Shown here one piece after another: positions 52,001 through 61,663 of a stretch of 64,000 nucleotides of DNA; the first letter of the stretch is position 1; each line of letters begins with the position of its first letter. Source of the stretch: Ciona intestinalis (lineage: Eukaryota > Chordata > Ascidiacea > Phlebobranchia > Cionidae); contig NC_020173.2 of assembly GCF_000224145.3 (NCBI RefSeq), forward strand, positions 1,125,273-1,189,272, read 5' to 3'. The translations under genes were made by a program, and so were the position numbers. The notes beneath the pieces were generated by a model, which was given only the letters and a program-made list of their open reading frames with translations, searched no databases and was not told where the DNA came from.

Positions 52001-55000
52001 GTCTCGCCATTGTCGCCGGCGGTAATTTATTTGCCACGGTTATAATCGCCTAAGAATCTTATCAACGTTAAGCTATGTTTGCACAAGCTTCCATGCCTAC
52101 CGTACGCACCTAAATCTCACCTAAAACTGGACAACCTTTTCCCCGCGAGCTCCCGTATCTAGACGCCTAAGAAACTTGTCAAGTTTCCACGAAACCGCCT
52201 CTTAAAACTGACGGCTTCTCACTTTTTAATTAGTCCGCATTGAAAATATCGCCCAAAAATTCAACCACGCACTCTTGGCTGCAGCCACCCTATCTCGAAA
52301 TTGAGGCACACAAATTCTTCTAACGTCAATTTAGCTCCGTGTTGGTTTCAAGTGTTCTGTCCTCGTCTGCCTAGGTCACCCTCTGTTCGTTTTACTCATT
52401 CTCCTCGAAGCCTCTCCGCCCAGGAATGCCAAATATCCGCCAGCGGTCTACGCTTTCTTCCGAGCGATGTCTCGTTATCTAATATTATTGCTACTTACAA
52501 GCTTACCCGCCAAACTGCTCCTCGCTGTNCGANNNNAAAGCTCTGCTTATTCCACTCTCGAAAGCCGATAACCTTAATCCAAGGAAAACCGATCACTACA
52601 AATTCTTGTTCTCCCCACCTTTCTAACCACAGAAAGTAATCACGCACTTTAACACACTCATTTTCAATCGTACGAAAATCCCGCGAATCTTGTTTTTCCC
52701 ACGTCCTTTAACTTTCCGATCATTGGAATTTTTATCCGAGCCCAAAGCTTAAAGATTCCCGTGTTACAGTAGCGCTGCGCTAATTACCGCTAGCCGTGTT
52801 TACAGTTTTAAATCCTCGTGAGTGGTCAAGAGGGTGGCTAAGGTTTAAAGACATGTTCAACTTTGTATAAAGGAAGCTCAAATCTCTTAAATTTGTCTAC
52901 TTGTTGTACATTACCGGTGCGTTGTAGGTTAGCACACAGAAAAGAGAAAATACAAAATTAGTTTGAACTTAAGTTTCAAAATTAAAAGTTACATAGAAGG
53001 TTTGGGTAAGATGATTAATTTACCTTGGTCTATACAGTAGGGTGGGGGAAGATGAGACACCTTTTCATTCTATTTTCTCGTCCGATTTGGTAGTAAACAA
53101 AGAACATTCAAAGAATTATAAAACAGTATCTTCACGACTTCCATAGACCGTTGTTAATTGTTTAAAACACGATCAGGATATTTGGATATTATGTGCTAAA
53201 GGTGTCCCATCTTCCCCCGCAGTACTATATAAACAAAGTGTTAACATTCAGCTCGTTCCGAAACGGCTCACCTTTGCCCCAGCGAATAAACACCCGTCTA
53301 CAGAAACTTTAACTGTTGCTGTTTTGCAAAATACACGTTAGGATTGCCCCTGTGCCCTTTTAAAACCACACGTTGGTTTTCCTATGCACCTGTGTCGGAA
53401 ACGGGGACACAAACTCACAGCTTGTATAAGAATCTCTCGCCTTCCCTTACACACTGTCTTTCGAAAGTGAGAAGCTGCTCTGACGACAGTTTTCCGTCGA
53501 TCCCGTTTGACGTCATGCGGTGTCTACGTCAACGGCGGCCAAGATCGAGCGTGGTTAAGTCTGATCGTTGCGTTGTATTTACCGAAGAAATTCGAACCCG
53601 TGTGGTGGCTGATCAAAACCCTTATACGGCAGTTTTCTCAGTAACGCCTTACTTGGCAGTGCAAGTGCGTGGTCGGTGTCGTACAAACATGTTTGCATCG
53701 AATTTAAACGTCGTGTTGACGATATCACATCCGCATAACACAAAGGTATAACTTTGCCCTTCAACACAAAGTCATCTCATACGAAAACTAAAGACTCGTG
53801 CTCTAAAATCTGCACGATGTGTCACTCGCAAGGGCGCGTGCGTTCATACCGCAGACGAAAGAGCTAACTCAGTATAACTTGTGTACTATACACAGCCTAA
53901 TACATCGCTCTTTATGTGCACGACAACGTACTAACAAAACATGCATTATTTCGGCAGTATGAGTATACATAAACATCTAATACCGCAGTATTTAGGTGTC
54001 ATTGAACTTTCTGGATCAGCCATATATATAAATACCTGCTGCACGTTCATGTTTCACGGATAAACATCTCGTTAAAAAACCCACGCGTTTACAACTTGTC
54101 AATCATAGTTTTATTTTAGGTATTCGGTTCCAACCGAATGCTTGTACCCTGAGCTGCGGATTTTGAGTCGGAATCCTGCTTCGGGGTGTTTAACACGAAA
54201 TGAAAACATACTGGCAGTTTTTGTTTTATTGAACAATAAAGCAAATTCATACATTATGGGTTGCATGAAATTGCTTCAGTGTAAAGCTCTATCTTATAAA
54301 GTATATCATTTGCTGTACACATTTTAAATACGAGTATAGTACTGTGGGGTATGGTGGGACACCTTTAGCACATAATGTCTAAATATCCTCATCGTGTTTT
54401 AAACGATTCCCAACGGTGTGGAAGTCGTAAGAACATGGTTTTATAAATCTTTGAATGTTCTTTGTTTACTACCAAATGGGACGAGAAAATAAAAGGTGTC
54501 CCATCTTCCCCACCCTACTATACAATAATTTACGTGCATATCCTGCACAAACCAACGACTGTTTCATTTTAACTTTGTCACTTTAACATCGATTTAACTT
54601 AAGATATCTTTTACAGTGATTGGTCGGGTTGGAACGAGGAATCACAACATGCGGTCTGCTTCTTCTGCGATGCTGCGTTCGACCAATCAGATAAGGTCTA
54701 CGATCACATGACGGTGGGTCCTTTGTTCCACCTTTTTCATATTTTTTAATATTGCCACTGAACAGCAGTGCTTTTGTTGCTACCGAGATGCCACGCCTTG
54801 CTTAGGAAGTTTGCGGTTTCAGAGGAAATGTTAACATTAGATGCGAAAACCACAACCGATATTTACAAAGTTTGCGATTCCCTCAAAAGGGCAAGCTCTA
54901 ATCTAACCTTTCATTTTATCTATATTATTGTTACCCCTTATCAGAGTTACATACAAAGCATCATTTATAAAATATCTCGAAATCTAAACCATAAATTATA

Positions 55001-56135
55001 ACATTTTCTGTAAAACAATTTATTCACCAATATTTTATATGGGTTGGGTCTTAAGGCGGGGCATGCCACGAGACCCGGGATTTAGGCCACAACTTATTAC
55101 ATTTAACATGTTTGTGCTCGTCTCCAAACGTATCGTACAAGCACTCCTGTGCTGCGCTGTGCAGCTTCCATAATTTCGTATCTATATTACATAATTGCGC
55201 ACAAGGTAACATACGTGGTAACTCGTAAGTGGCACAAGGTGTGTAAAACAAAACACTCGTGTAATAACGACCATCGTCACCCGCTACACGAGCATAAATA
55301 GGTTTCATTCATTCATCCGCGTCATAGGAAGCTCACGACTTCGACTTCCGGACGATGCGCCAAGAGATGCAGATGAGTTTCTATCAACAAGTAAAGATGA
55401 TCAATTTTATCCGGAGGCAAGTACATCTCCAGAAGAAAGAAAGGGATTGGAGCTCAGATGACATCACTGCCTTCGTTGTCGAAAACCTCCGCAGCTCCAC
55501 CAAGTGGAACCACCCGCAGTAAATAATTTCAACTTTGGCGGTTTGCTTACACAGTATAATATGCCCTTTAAACTTAGACGTCCTGCATTGGGAGTAATTT
55601 TAACAATTATTTAAATCTACGAAGGTATACGTTAATGTTTTCTCTTATATCTGGACCTTTGTTTATTGTAAATGTTCCAACACTTATATGTACAAGCTGT
55701 TTTTGACGTTCATATTAAAATAGGCAAGGACGTGCCTACATAAACGTTAACAGAACTGTAGGTGTATTTTAAAACTAATGTGTGGTAATATAATATGTTT
55801 GCTGAATGACCTGCTTCTTAATCGTGAAGTGAACATGCGGATTCGGATATTATGTGATACCCCTTCTCAATTGTTCTTACTTTATATACAATATAACCTG
55901 ACAAAACTTTAACTCCGAGTTAAAAATACCACCATATTCAAAAATTTAAAATCTGTGCAGATATTACTTTCCTACCTACGAAAACGACTCCCTGCTTTGC
56001 CAATTGGAGGACAAAGATGGTTTATTTGAGCCAGAAGACACATTCGTGATCAGTGAGGACGGAATCGACTGCCGATCAATTGTGAATAACAGCATTTTAA
56101 CTGATTTGGTGGTAGGTGGCTACTTTGATGTGTAA
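28066..56135 (+). CDS. ZNF277: Zinc finger protein 277 orthologue, 12 exons with a 23.4-kb intron
   Basis: Exons: 28066-28383, 28617-28722, 28965-29178, 29440-29614, 29957-30040, 30232-30304, 30627-30672, 30739-30871, 31161-31222, 54617-54713, 55328-55518 and 55961-56135. The lengths sum to 1674 nt and the frame closes, giving 557 residues. An acidic Asp/Thr-rich N-terminus is followed by IPCMLCEYVEH...HLIVEHCLVIADVKLIADL, YFLLCDALPEDKEVREELQ, the finger CPFCTKCFQGNRLLLFNH, the finger CLFCEKVFKDRPSLREHMRK with SHRKLNPKNKDYDKYYIINY, then ELGKNWETLQ, DDWSGWNEES, the finger CFFCDAAFDQSDKVYDHMT, FYQQVKMINFIRRQVH and YYFPTYENDSLLC. Block order and wording match human ZNF277 closely. The last C2H2 finger of the human protein is not recognisable. 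The family is described as nuclear C2H2 proteins linked to chromatin repression; the role here is inferred from homology. Introns carry five MITE copies. Confidence 0.95.
29733..29926 (+). mobile_element. MITE copy 3 (ZNF277 intron 4)
   Basis: CAGGGTGGAGGAAAATGGAA opens the element, GTAGTAAACAAAGAACATTC lies inside, and CGTGCCCCACCTTACTATAT closes it. It follows a short AT dinucleotide run. Confidence 0.85.
30387..30583 (-). mobile_element. MITE copy 4 (ZNF277 intron 6)
   Basis: Reverse orientation: TACTGTAAGGTGGGAGGATA, then CAACAGTCTATGGGAGTCAT, GTTCTTTGTTTACTACCAAA and TTTTCCCCGACCCTAGTATA. Confidence 0.85.
31735..31905 (-). mobile_element. SINE copy with intact tRNA-like head (internally shortened)
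   Basis: On the minus strand: GTGGCATAGTGGTTAGCGCG (A-box-like), TAATTGGTTCAAGGCTCATC (B-box-like), AACACCCACAAAGCCAC and GGTAACTCGTTAGATGACAC. The central body present at 21171-21473 is missing. Confidence 0.8.
31945..31971. repeat. 9-bp tandem repeat, about three copies
   Basis: GCTGTTTAT is repeated with the last copy reading GCTGTTTAC. It lies beside the SINE, in the ZNF277 giant intron. Confidence 0.6.
32031..32036 (-). promoter_or_regulatory. TRIM-NHL polyadenylation signal candidate
   Basis: AATAAA on the minus strand, about 325 nt after the TRIM-NHL stop codon. Confidence 0.4.
32362..38385 (-). CDS. TRIM-NHL protein (RING, two B-boxes, coiled coil, NHL propeller), nested antisense in ZNF277
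   Basis: A putative RING E3 ubiquitin ligase of the TRIM-NHL class. The first coding exon (38385 to about 37880; MMASSIDLLTKIND) begins just after an acceptor near 38401, so a 5' UTR exon lies upstream. Its RING is C3HC4: CQICFETYTRPKSL, CQHTFCLKCLEEY, CPTCRSE. B-box 1 (CDTCDHDNRKVAIARCLDC) follows in the same exon; B-box 2 (IHDGEAAKIYCQSCQCPICH) is in the exon near 37445-37308. The exons near 37014, 36040 and 35797 encode the coiled coil (KTAKEKTDVLRTLQRTLKDI). NHL repeats occupy exons from about 34920 to 33010, for example KPAGIAILDNDDIVVCCEDQ, EPRYVACDSQNNIIVSDGGD and GPRGLCTDEHDNILVADCWN. No filamin domain is evident between coiled coil and propeller. A Ser/Thr/Asn-rich tail of roughly 165 residues follows the last repeat and ends ...PVTMVNGT. 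It is closest to the TRIM2/3/71-brat group; the exact orthologue was not decided. Confidence 0.88.
33434..33881. mobile_element. hAT-type MITE with perfect terminal repeats and target duplication
   Basis: A 448-bp element has perfect 21-bp inverted ends starting TAGGGATGCACATTACAGAA. It is flanked on both sides by the 8-bp direct repeat ATGATATG (33426-33433 and 33882-33889). The TAGGGATGCAC end and the 8-bp duplication are the hAT superfamily signature. Subterminal GATTCGAA-type motifs recur near both ends. There is no transposase frame, so it is non-autonomous. It sits in a TRIM-NHL intron between two NHL exons. Confidence 0.95.
34350..34765. other. TRIM-NHL intron with GC-rich sequence and a short palindrome
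   Basis: This intron lies between the NHL exon ending at ...SFVTE (about 34767) and the one starting VNKRMCKPAG (about 34340). It is richer in GC than other introns and contains the hairpin GGGGTTCCCGGAACCCC at 34426-34442. No coding potential was recognised. Confidence 0.5.
44320..44343. promoter_or_regulatory. Pair of consensus CRE palindromes
   Basis: TGACGTCA occurs at 44320-44327 and again at 44336-44343. Together with flanking bases they form the inverted repeat GATGACGTCAT/ATGACGTCATC with a 6-bp spacer. TGACGTCA is the CREB/ATF consensus; function here is inference. Confidence 0.5.
51327..51496 (+). mobile_element. MITE copy 5 (ZNF277 giant intron)
   Basis: GCAGTGTGGGGAAAGATGGG opens the element and GTCCCGTCTTCCCCCACCCT closes it. 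Part of the centre is deleted (170 bp against about 197). Confidence 0.85.
52529..52536. other. Ambiguous bases
   Basis: One N at 52529 and four at 52533-52536, a local base-calling problem. Confidence 0.98.
53033..53229 (+). mobile_element. MITE copy 6, best-preserved (ZNF277 giant intron)
   Basis: It starts CAGTAGGGTGGGGGAAGATG and ends CATCTTCCCCCGCAGTACTA, so the ends are near-perfect inverted repeats. Internal landmarks are TTTCTCGTCCGATTTGGTAG, CTTCCATAGACCGTTGTTAA and GATCAGGATATTTGGATATT. Confidence 0.92.
54335..54532 (-). mobile_element. MITE copy 7 (ZNF277 giant intron, near its 3' end)
   Basis: Reverse orientation: TATAGTACTGTGGGGTATGG, CACATAATGTCTAAATATCC, GTTCTTTGTTTACTACCAAA and CCATCTTCCCCACCCTACTA. 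It ends about 85 bp before the ZNF277 exon 10 acceptor. Confidence 0.9.
55168..55312 (+). mobile_element. SINE 3' part (ZNF277 intron 10)
   Basis: GCACAAGGTAACATACGTGG, GGTAACTCGTAAGTGGCAC, GTGTGTAAAACAAAACACTC and a terminal TTTCATTCATTCAT. The head may begin further upstream (from about 55020) but is too decayed to be sure. It ends about 15 bp before the exon 11 acceptor. Confidence 0.7.
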
Positions 56136-57950
56136 GAATATGAAGCCCAGCTGACAGAAACAAAAACTGCGTCTCTCTATATGCAATTATGTTCGTTTGA
56201 AACTTTGTTTTGCCATGAGCTGAAATCCTGTTTACCTTTAAAAACAGCAACTTTTTCCGGCAACTGCCTTACGTTTTTATGTCGCCCGTTGCGAACTCCT
56301 ACTTTACCAGTATTAACCTGCTTTAACTTGCTTTTTCACCCGGGTGGTTTCTGCCGTTGCTAACATTTTCTTAATCGTGGTGGTTAGGTACAGCAATGCT
56401 TTAAGTCGGTTGTGCTTTAATTCTTTCAATGTGTTTAACGGTTCCACTCTGTTTTATATGACTCGCAAACTTGATTAAAACTTCGCATTTCAATGTACCG
56501 AAAAAAGATGGACAGTTCCACATATTTTTGCCCAGGAATTTAAAATAATAGGCATACTTGAGATACTTTATTTATTGAAACACGTGCACCAAAGATCTGG
56601 AATTTATTTCCGAATGAACTAAAATCGGCTTATTTGAACACGCTTACAAGTTACCCGATGTATACCTGATTGAAATCGTGATATGTTATACCGTGAGAAA
56701 AGTAATTGTGCCACCGCCAGTGCAAAGCAGTATAGTCCCAAGTCATGCTGCATCGAAGCCAAGCTACTGGGTAGATTCTAGCTCCCCGCGTGTCGTGACA
56801 CCAGTGTTGTTTTATATTATATATATCGTAATTTTGTTTATCCAGCCGCCCACTCAAAACAGAAGTAAGCTAAATTTATACAGCGTAGGAAAGTACGGCA
56901 ACGTGACGCTCGAAAAGCTTGCAATCGCACCTTCCACACCTTAATGTTGTGTCAGTTTTTTCAAGCACGATGATTGCTTACAGCAGGGACGTTGTTTAGA
57001 GTTCGTGTATGGTACCTTGTTTTCCTATCCACATGCGCAGCAACCGTATTCTCACGAACTTGACGCCTGGAGCAAAGTCCGCCTCACAATTAACTAAGAT
57101 GTGAACAGTTTGATCAGTATCTGCATAGCTGTATTTCATCAGTGTTCAATGTATATATACGTAGTTATAAACAGGTTTTTACATTTTAAGGTTTAGCAAT
57201 GGTGGGAATGTATGAAAGCCATATAAACAATACGCTTGATCTGGGTATAGTAATAACAACCAGGTGCGCTTATAAGTTGCTCAAACGTCAGCAAAGTCGG
57301 TCACACCTAGTATGGAACCGGTTATTAGGAAAATATTTCACAAAAATATAACGGGCACGCCCGAAGAAAACGTAAACATGCATTTTTATTTTCGTTGCAA
57401 ATGTTTAAACGTGATGTAAGGATAAAATTTTATCGGTTTTTGGACGGTTTATAAACGAGGTGCGGGAGCATAGTTTTCACAACGAGTAAATGCAAGTCTT
57501 TTTAACGCAATATTTTCAACCGTGAAATGATAGTTTTGTTTAAGAGTTTTGTTAAGATTAATTATTTAATCGCGCCTTACCGATCTTGAAATGTGGCCAA
57601 CAGTAGCACTTTAAAGCTGATTAAGAAATGTAATAAGTACTATGTAGTGTAAACTCTAAGACTTTGACATTAACATTCTACTAGTGTCTGAATTAAGGCG
57701 TGTGCATGTTCCGCCATAGCATTTTAACATTGTGTCTTTAAGTTTTTACACACCAAGTTTGATCCGCAGCACGCCTTTCTTAAATTAGATGTCTTAGCCG
57801 TGATTCGAAGTCACGTTTAGCAGCAATGTTCGGTTATAAACATTATGTGATAGCCGAAAGCGATTCTTGAGAATATTAATTCATGTGCTGATCTAACATT
57901 CCAATTATTTCTAACAGTTTGGCTCGCGAGGTTAGACTTGTATAGATTAG
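56136..57950. other. Intergenic between ZNF277 and the 7TM gene at 57951
   Basis: This holds the ZNF277 3' UTR and the presumed promoter of the first 7TM gene. A possible ATTAAA lies near 56473. An 88-codon open frame at 56678-56944 has no recognised relatives. No mobile element was identified. Confidence 0.5.
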
Positions 57951-59054
57951 ATGGCGAATGTTAATGAAATTCAGGTTCTTAACAATGAGAGTTTTCGTGC
58001 CGAAGACATCTTTACAACATGGATGCCAGGATCAACCACTGGAAACTCAACAGAAATGCCGAGTAACGGTGACGACCGTATTCCTGCAAAATGGATAGCA
58101 TTTTCTACATTGTCAATCTTTGTTCTTATGGTTTCAATATACTTCGTTGTGAGTTTGTGCACGTATCTATGCGTGTTGGAAAGGCGAAGATCAGTAAGCC
58201 GAAAGAGCTCGTCAGGAAATGGCTCCTCAACCCGCCATCCAAGGTTAACTAGGTACAGCAATGCTTTACGCCGGTTGTGCGTAGGTGTTGCTATCATAGT
58301 GCTTTGTACTGCCGCCTGCGGCTTAGCTGGACTTCTGGTCTACAGTCTCAACTTCGACTTACAATACTGCGAAAACTTCGCCAAAGCTCATCACGCGCTT
58401 AGATCAACTACGGAGATTTTATTGAACTCAATTCTTTGGTTGAGACAGAAGATTTTTTACCTTCACCCTGCTATGCGTCATCTTACGTCACCATTCACGA
58501 CTCTAATAAGCTGGGCGTTCTACATCATCATGATCATTTCAACAGCGCTTTCGTTCGTGACGTTTTTAGTCGGTTACAAAGCAACGGACGGAGTTGACAT
58601 GACGTGTATGGTGGAAAAGAACGAACTGATCAAATTAATTCCAAACCATGTCGTCCTTGCAGTGACCATAACTCTCCTGGTTACTTACCGTGTCTTATTC
58701 CTAGGCTTGCTCATCTACCCGCTTATTAAGCACAGTCGGCAAGTTAGGTCGTCCAGCCTCGGAAAGAAACACGCTGTAGATCTAATGAGCCTTATAAAAC
58801 GAGTGCTGGTAGCAGACTGCTTATGCATCAGTATCTTCATAACGGTATCAGTGCTCACGAGCGCGCTGTACAAGGAATCAGTTTTCCTTCTCATCGTGAT
58901 TTGGGAGGGTGAACTTGTACTTGGATTCATATTCGTGATGTTGTCTTTCGTTGATTGGCGCCGTAGACTCTTCCCTTTCTGTAATATGAAACAGAAGCGA
59001 CAATCTTCTTCGCAAAGATCAACCCGTACTACAATATGGAGTACGAGCAGTTAA
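57951..59054 (+). CDS. Intronless seven-helix membrane protein A (putative orphan receptor)
   Basis: A single 367-codon open frame starts at an ATG that follows a stop-rich leader. Hydrophobic segments fall at about residues 46-75, 108-133, 150-170 (weak), 180-210, 228-262, 280-305 and 312-342, giving seven. The N-terminus has N-glycosylation sites (NNES, GNSTE), suggesting it is extracellular. Cys in YCENFAK before TM3 and in DMTCMVEK before TM5 sit where class A receptors form their disulfide. TM3 ends LWLRQKIFY instead of DRY, and TM7 ends LSFVDWRRRLFPF instead of NPxxY. A Ser/Arg-rich tail of about 25 residues follows. Genes at 60101 and 62764 share the same motifs. I do not recognise the family; a GPCR-like signalling role is inference. 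Confidence 0.85.
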   Translation: MANVNEIQVLNNESFRAEDIFTTWMPGSTTGNSTEMPSNGDDRIPAKWIAFSTLSIFVLMVSIYFVVSLCTYLCVLERRRSVSRKSSSGNGSSTRHPRLTRYSNALRRLCVGVAIIVLCTAACGLAGLLVYSLNFDLQYCENFAKAHHALRSTTEILLNSILWLRQKIFYLHPAMRHLTSPFTTLISWAFYIIMIISTALSFVTFLVGYKATDGVDMTCMVEKNELIKLIPNHVVLAVTITLLVTYRVLFLGLLIYPLIKHSRQVRSSSLGKKHAVDLMSLIKRVLVADCLCISIFITVSVLTSALYKESVFLLIVIWEGELVLGFIFVMLSFVDWRRRLFPFCNMKQKRQSSSQRSTRTTIWSTSS

Positions 59055-60100
59055 ATGTAAAGCTGTAACAACTCGCAATGTTTGCTTTGTTTGCTTAATA
59101 GTAATACTGTGTTTCAAAAAGTGATATTTACTTGTATTTCTTGCGCCACATTGACCTATATAAACTACATTTCTAAACTTTATCACTAATATTTAATTTG
59201 TTGGAACTATATGTAGATACTTTTGTTAAAAAGTGGTTATATTTCTTTTTTTTCGCCTATACATTCTTATACTTACATTATATCACTGGGTAAATCCTAT
59301 TCCATAACAGAATTCTGTAAACGATGGTTTCACAAGTTTTTTTTCCAGTTTTTATTTGAACTTTTCTTTTTTTGCAACAAAGGTGAATATTCTATATATT
59401 TTTAGACACTTTATTGCGGTGTTGCCTTTCGTTCCAGCGGATGTGTTAAATCTCACACATAAAAAATACAATAAACGAAAATGTAAAAGAAAGTGCTTAC
59501 TGTATAGTAGGGTGAGGGGAAAATGGGACACCCTAATTCTTATTTTGTTTATTAGTACCATTCGATTGTAAACAAATTAACCCTCAAAGAATTATAAAAC
59601 TGTATTTTCGCGACTCCCACACACCTTTGTTAGTTGTTGAAAACAAGATCAGGGTGTTTGGATATTATGTGTTAACGGTGTCCCATATTACCCCTTAGTA
59701 CTATATGCCACACATGTAAGAAGTCTAATAAAATAAACACGAACGCTAACACAGTATAACCATTGTTCTTGGTGTATATTTTTCTATGCTGGCGAAGTTG
59801 TGGCTGTTGTTTATTTACACAACCATATCACACAACTCAACTCGAAATGTGTCATTAAACGAACATATATTTTATTACATAACGGCGCAAAAAAAATCAC
59901 GAATTGGTCACATCCTGATATTAGTCACTAAACGTAAGTTTAAAAACACACACACAAATAGCTGCAATCTATAACGTACCACAGTAGTCATGCCTTGTGC
60001 TCTTGTTGTTCATCTTTTAAGTTATACAAATCACAGTAAGGAATACTTAAAGCCGCCACACCCATTTAACTTTCGACAACATTAAAAACCTTAACGCCGC
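59055..60100. other. Intergenic between convergent 7TM genes A and B
   Basis: AT-rich. It carries the 3' UTR of A, with an AATAAA at 59470-59475 just before a MITE, and the 3' UTR of B from the other side (minus-strand AATAAA at about 59810-59815). Nothing else was recognised. Confidence 0.5.
59503..59705 (+). mobile_element. MITE copy 8 (between 7TM genes A and B)
   Basis: TATAGTAGGGTGAGGGGAAA, then GGGACACCCTAATTCTTATT, CAAGATCAGGGTGTTTGGAT and a closing CCCTTAGTACTATA. Confidence 0.88.
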
Positions 60101-61108
60101 TCAGCCGTTGGACGAGCTGCTTTCTGTTGCCAGCGTTTGATTTAAAGATCTTATTGGCCTGTCGTTCATTTGAAACTTTCGCCTCACGGTTCCAGTGACA
60201 GTTCTTGAACGTACAAGAAACGGTAAGAGTCTTGCTTTCCAATCTCGAAAGGAAAACACGATACAGATAATGGATATTGTGTGGTCCAGGTTGTAAATTA
60301 CCTGTCGCAATGGACTGTAGGTATCAGTTAAGAATAGCGCACCAGAGAGGGTGCAGAACAAATCGACGACAGTCGCTACTGTAGAAGTAGCAATAACTCT
60401 TTTCATTAGCTTAATGTGTTTTTGTTTAATGCTGGCTGTGGGTGACTGGTGTATGCACATTGGGTAGACCAGCAGAAAAAGGAGTATAACTTGAAAAGCA
60501 ACGAGAAATGCCATGTACGTTAGGCCTGCAGCCATTCCCATAGCTTCGTTTGTCCAGTACAGTTTGCATCCAACCGCTGTACCTTCAAAGAATCGACTGC
60601 TCAAGTGTATTGTGAGAACTGTGCCGCCACACGTCATAATAAGACCTAGCACGCACATGCTTAAAAATCGTATGAACTTGTTTGCCAATGCCGATATTGC
60701 GGATATTCTGTAAAGTGCTCGCTGTCTAAGCCATAAAATCAGGTACACGGAGACTAGGATAATCCCCGACAAGATGGTCGCCGTTTTTCGAAGTCCGGTA
60801 CAAGTCGCCGTTGATAGGTCCCAGTGCGCTAGCTCGGGGTATGTCGTCAATACCCGTACCAGTGTAAAGACACAACCCGCGAAACCAAAACGCCTCATAA
60901 GGTCTGCGACTCGGTCGCGTATAAGAAGCGACCTTTGACAGTTAAATGTAGAGTTTTGCATCTTTACTCTGTACTCGTAAACCGACAAAACTGCGATGAA
61001 GTACATCATAATCAGAAGCATTGCTGTATTAAAAACAATGCAAACAATTCTTTGTCCGGTGTATAACTCCATAATGAAGCTCTCATTCAACATTGTCAAA
61101 TTGTCCAT
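60101..61108 (-). CDS. Intronless seven-helix membrane protein B (paralogue of A and C)
   Basis: A single open frame of 335 codons from MDNLTMLNESF. An in-frame ATG seven codons upstream (61129) is less likely, because the chosen start aligns with MENATIPGNQT of gene C. NLT and NES are N-glycosylation sites. Shared signatures are DLMRRFGFAG before TM2, CTGLRK before TM3, LILWLRQRALY at the end of TM3, GCKLYW in the second outer loop, LLVYPMCIHQ after TM5, LMKRVIAT before TM6, and CIVFSFRDWKARLLPF at the end of TM7. It is transcribed toward gene A. The family was not recognised; it is probably a surface receptor. Confidence 0.85.
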   Translation of the reverse strand: MDNLTMLNESFIMELYTGQRIVCIVFNTAMLLIMMYFIAVLSVYEYRVKMQNSTFNCQRSLLIRDRVADLMRRFGFAGCVFTLVRVLTTYPELAHWDLSTATCTGLRKTATILSGIILVSVYLILWLRQRALYRISAISALANKFIRFLSMCVLGLIMTCGGTVLTIHLSSRFFEGTAVGCKLYWTNEAMGMAAGLTYMAFLVAFQVILLFLLVYPMCIHQSPTASIKQKHIKLMKRVIATSTVATVVDLFCTLSGALFLTDTYSPLRQVIYNLDHTISIICIVFSFRDWKARLLPFLVRSRTVTGTVRRKFQMNDRPIRSLNQTLATESSSSNG

Positions 61109-61663
61109 CTTCGTTTTAAATCCCAGCATATTCTATAGCAGAACTTTATATGGCTTAACTCTGCTTAAAAGTATGCTGTAAATGAAAATCCCACTGTCCC
61201 ATAAACATTATTAAGTCTACTTTTATTTTGTTTTTCGAGACATGACTGACTCTATCAACCTTTTAGGTGCTATTTTAGTCAACAAAAATACCCAGAAAAG
61301 TGTAGCCGTTTATGTTATATCGGCTATAGTTAGCTGATACACCGCATGTGTGTCTCGTATTTTTTCGTGCATAGTCTCATGTCCGATATTAAAAGAACAA
61401 ATGGACAACGGAAATTCAGTGTGCTCATACCCGCTTGCTAAACACGGTTTAGTTTTTACTAAATGTTGTATGATGAGCTGAGTGTTCGGTTCACAGTGAC
61501 TAATTCACACGTAAAAATGTAAACAATATTGCGTCATAATCATAAAGGACAGGGTGCAGAGGCAATACTGTTGCAATCCCAGTTACATTAACTAAACTTT
61601 GACCAGCGTTTTCCTATTTTATTATTCAAGCTGTTGTAAAGCTGTACAATGCCAATATTTTCG

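Larger units (their letters stand above)
31223..54616 (+). other. Giant ZNF277 intron (23,394 bp) containing another gene
   Basis: The donor is AACCTGGA|GTGAGT at 31222/31223 and the acceptor TCTTTTACAG|TGATTGG at 54616/54617. The codon split across it (GA|T) restores the family sequence ...DDWS. All other ZNF277 introns are about 65-615 bp. The intron holds the antisense TRIM-NHL gene, one SINE, three MITEs, one hAT-type MITE and about 16 kb without a recognised gene. Confidence 0.9.
38406..54616. other. About 16 kb of anonymous intronic DNA
   Basis: Between the TRIM-NHL first coding exon and ZNF277 exon 10, apart from three MITE copies, I recognise no protein domain, no reverse transcriptase or transposase motif, no tRNA and no rRNA. 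The many 60-135-codon open frames have no family resemblance and look like chance. By eye the sequence is richer in GC than the first 31 kb, and parts (for example 51.9-52.8 kb) are C/T-rich on the plus strand. It may hold TRIM-NHL regulatory elements and 5' exons. Confidence 0.6.

Noticed and set aside
39000..53800. Many 60-135-codon frames in the giant intron as novel genes
   Set aside because: None shows domain motifs, repeat structure or splice-linked continuity. They occur on both strands with the irregular composition of translated non-coding DNA.
38406..54616. Degenerate retrotransposon or DNA transposon filling the giant intron
   Set aside because: I looked for reverse transcriptase, integrase and transposase motifs and for long terminal repeats and saw none beyond the listed MITEs; a database search would be needed to exclude decayed copies.
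56678..56944. 88-codon plus-strand frame after ZNF277
   Set aside because: No family resemblance, no supporting splice structure, and the length is within chance for this region.
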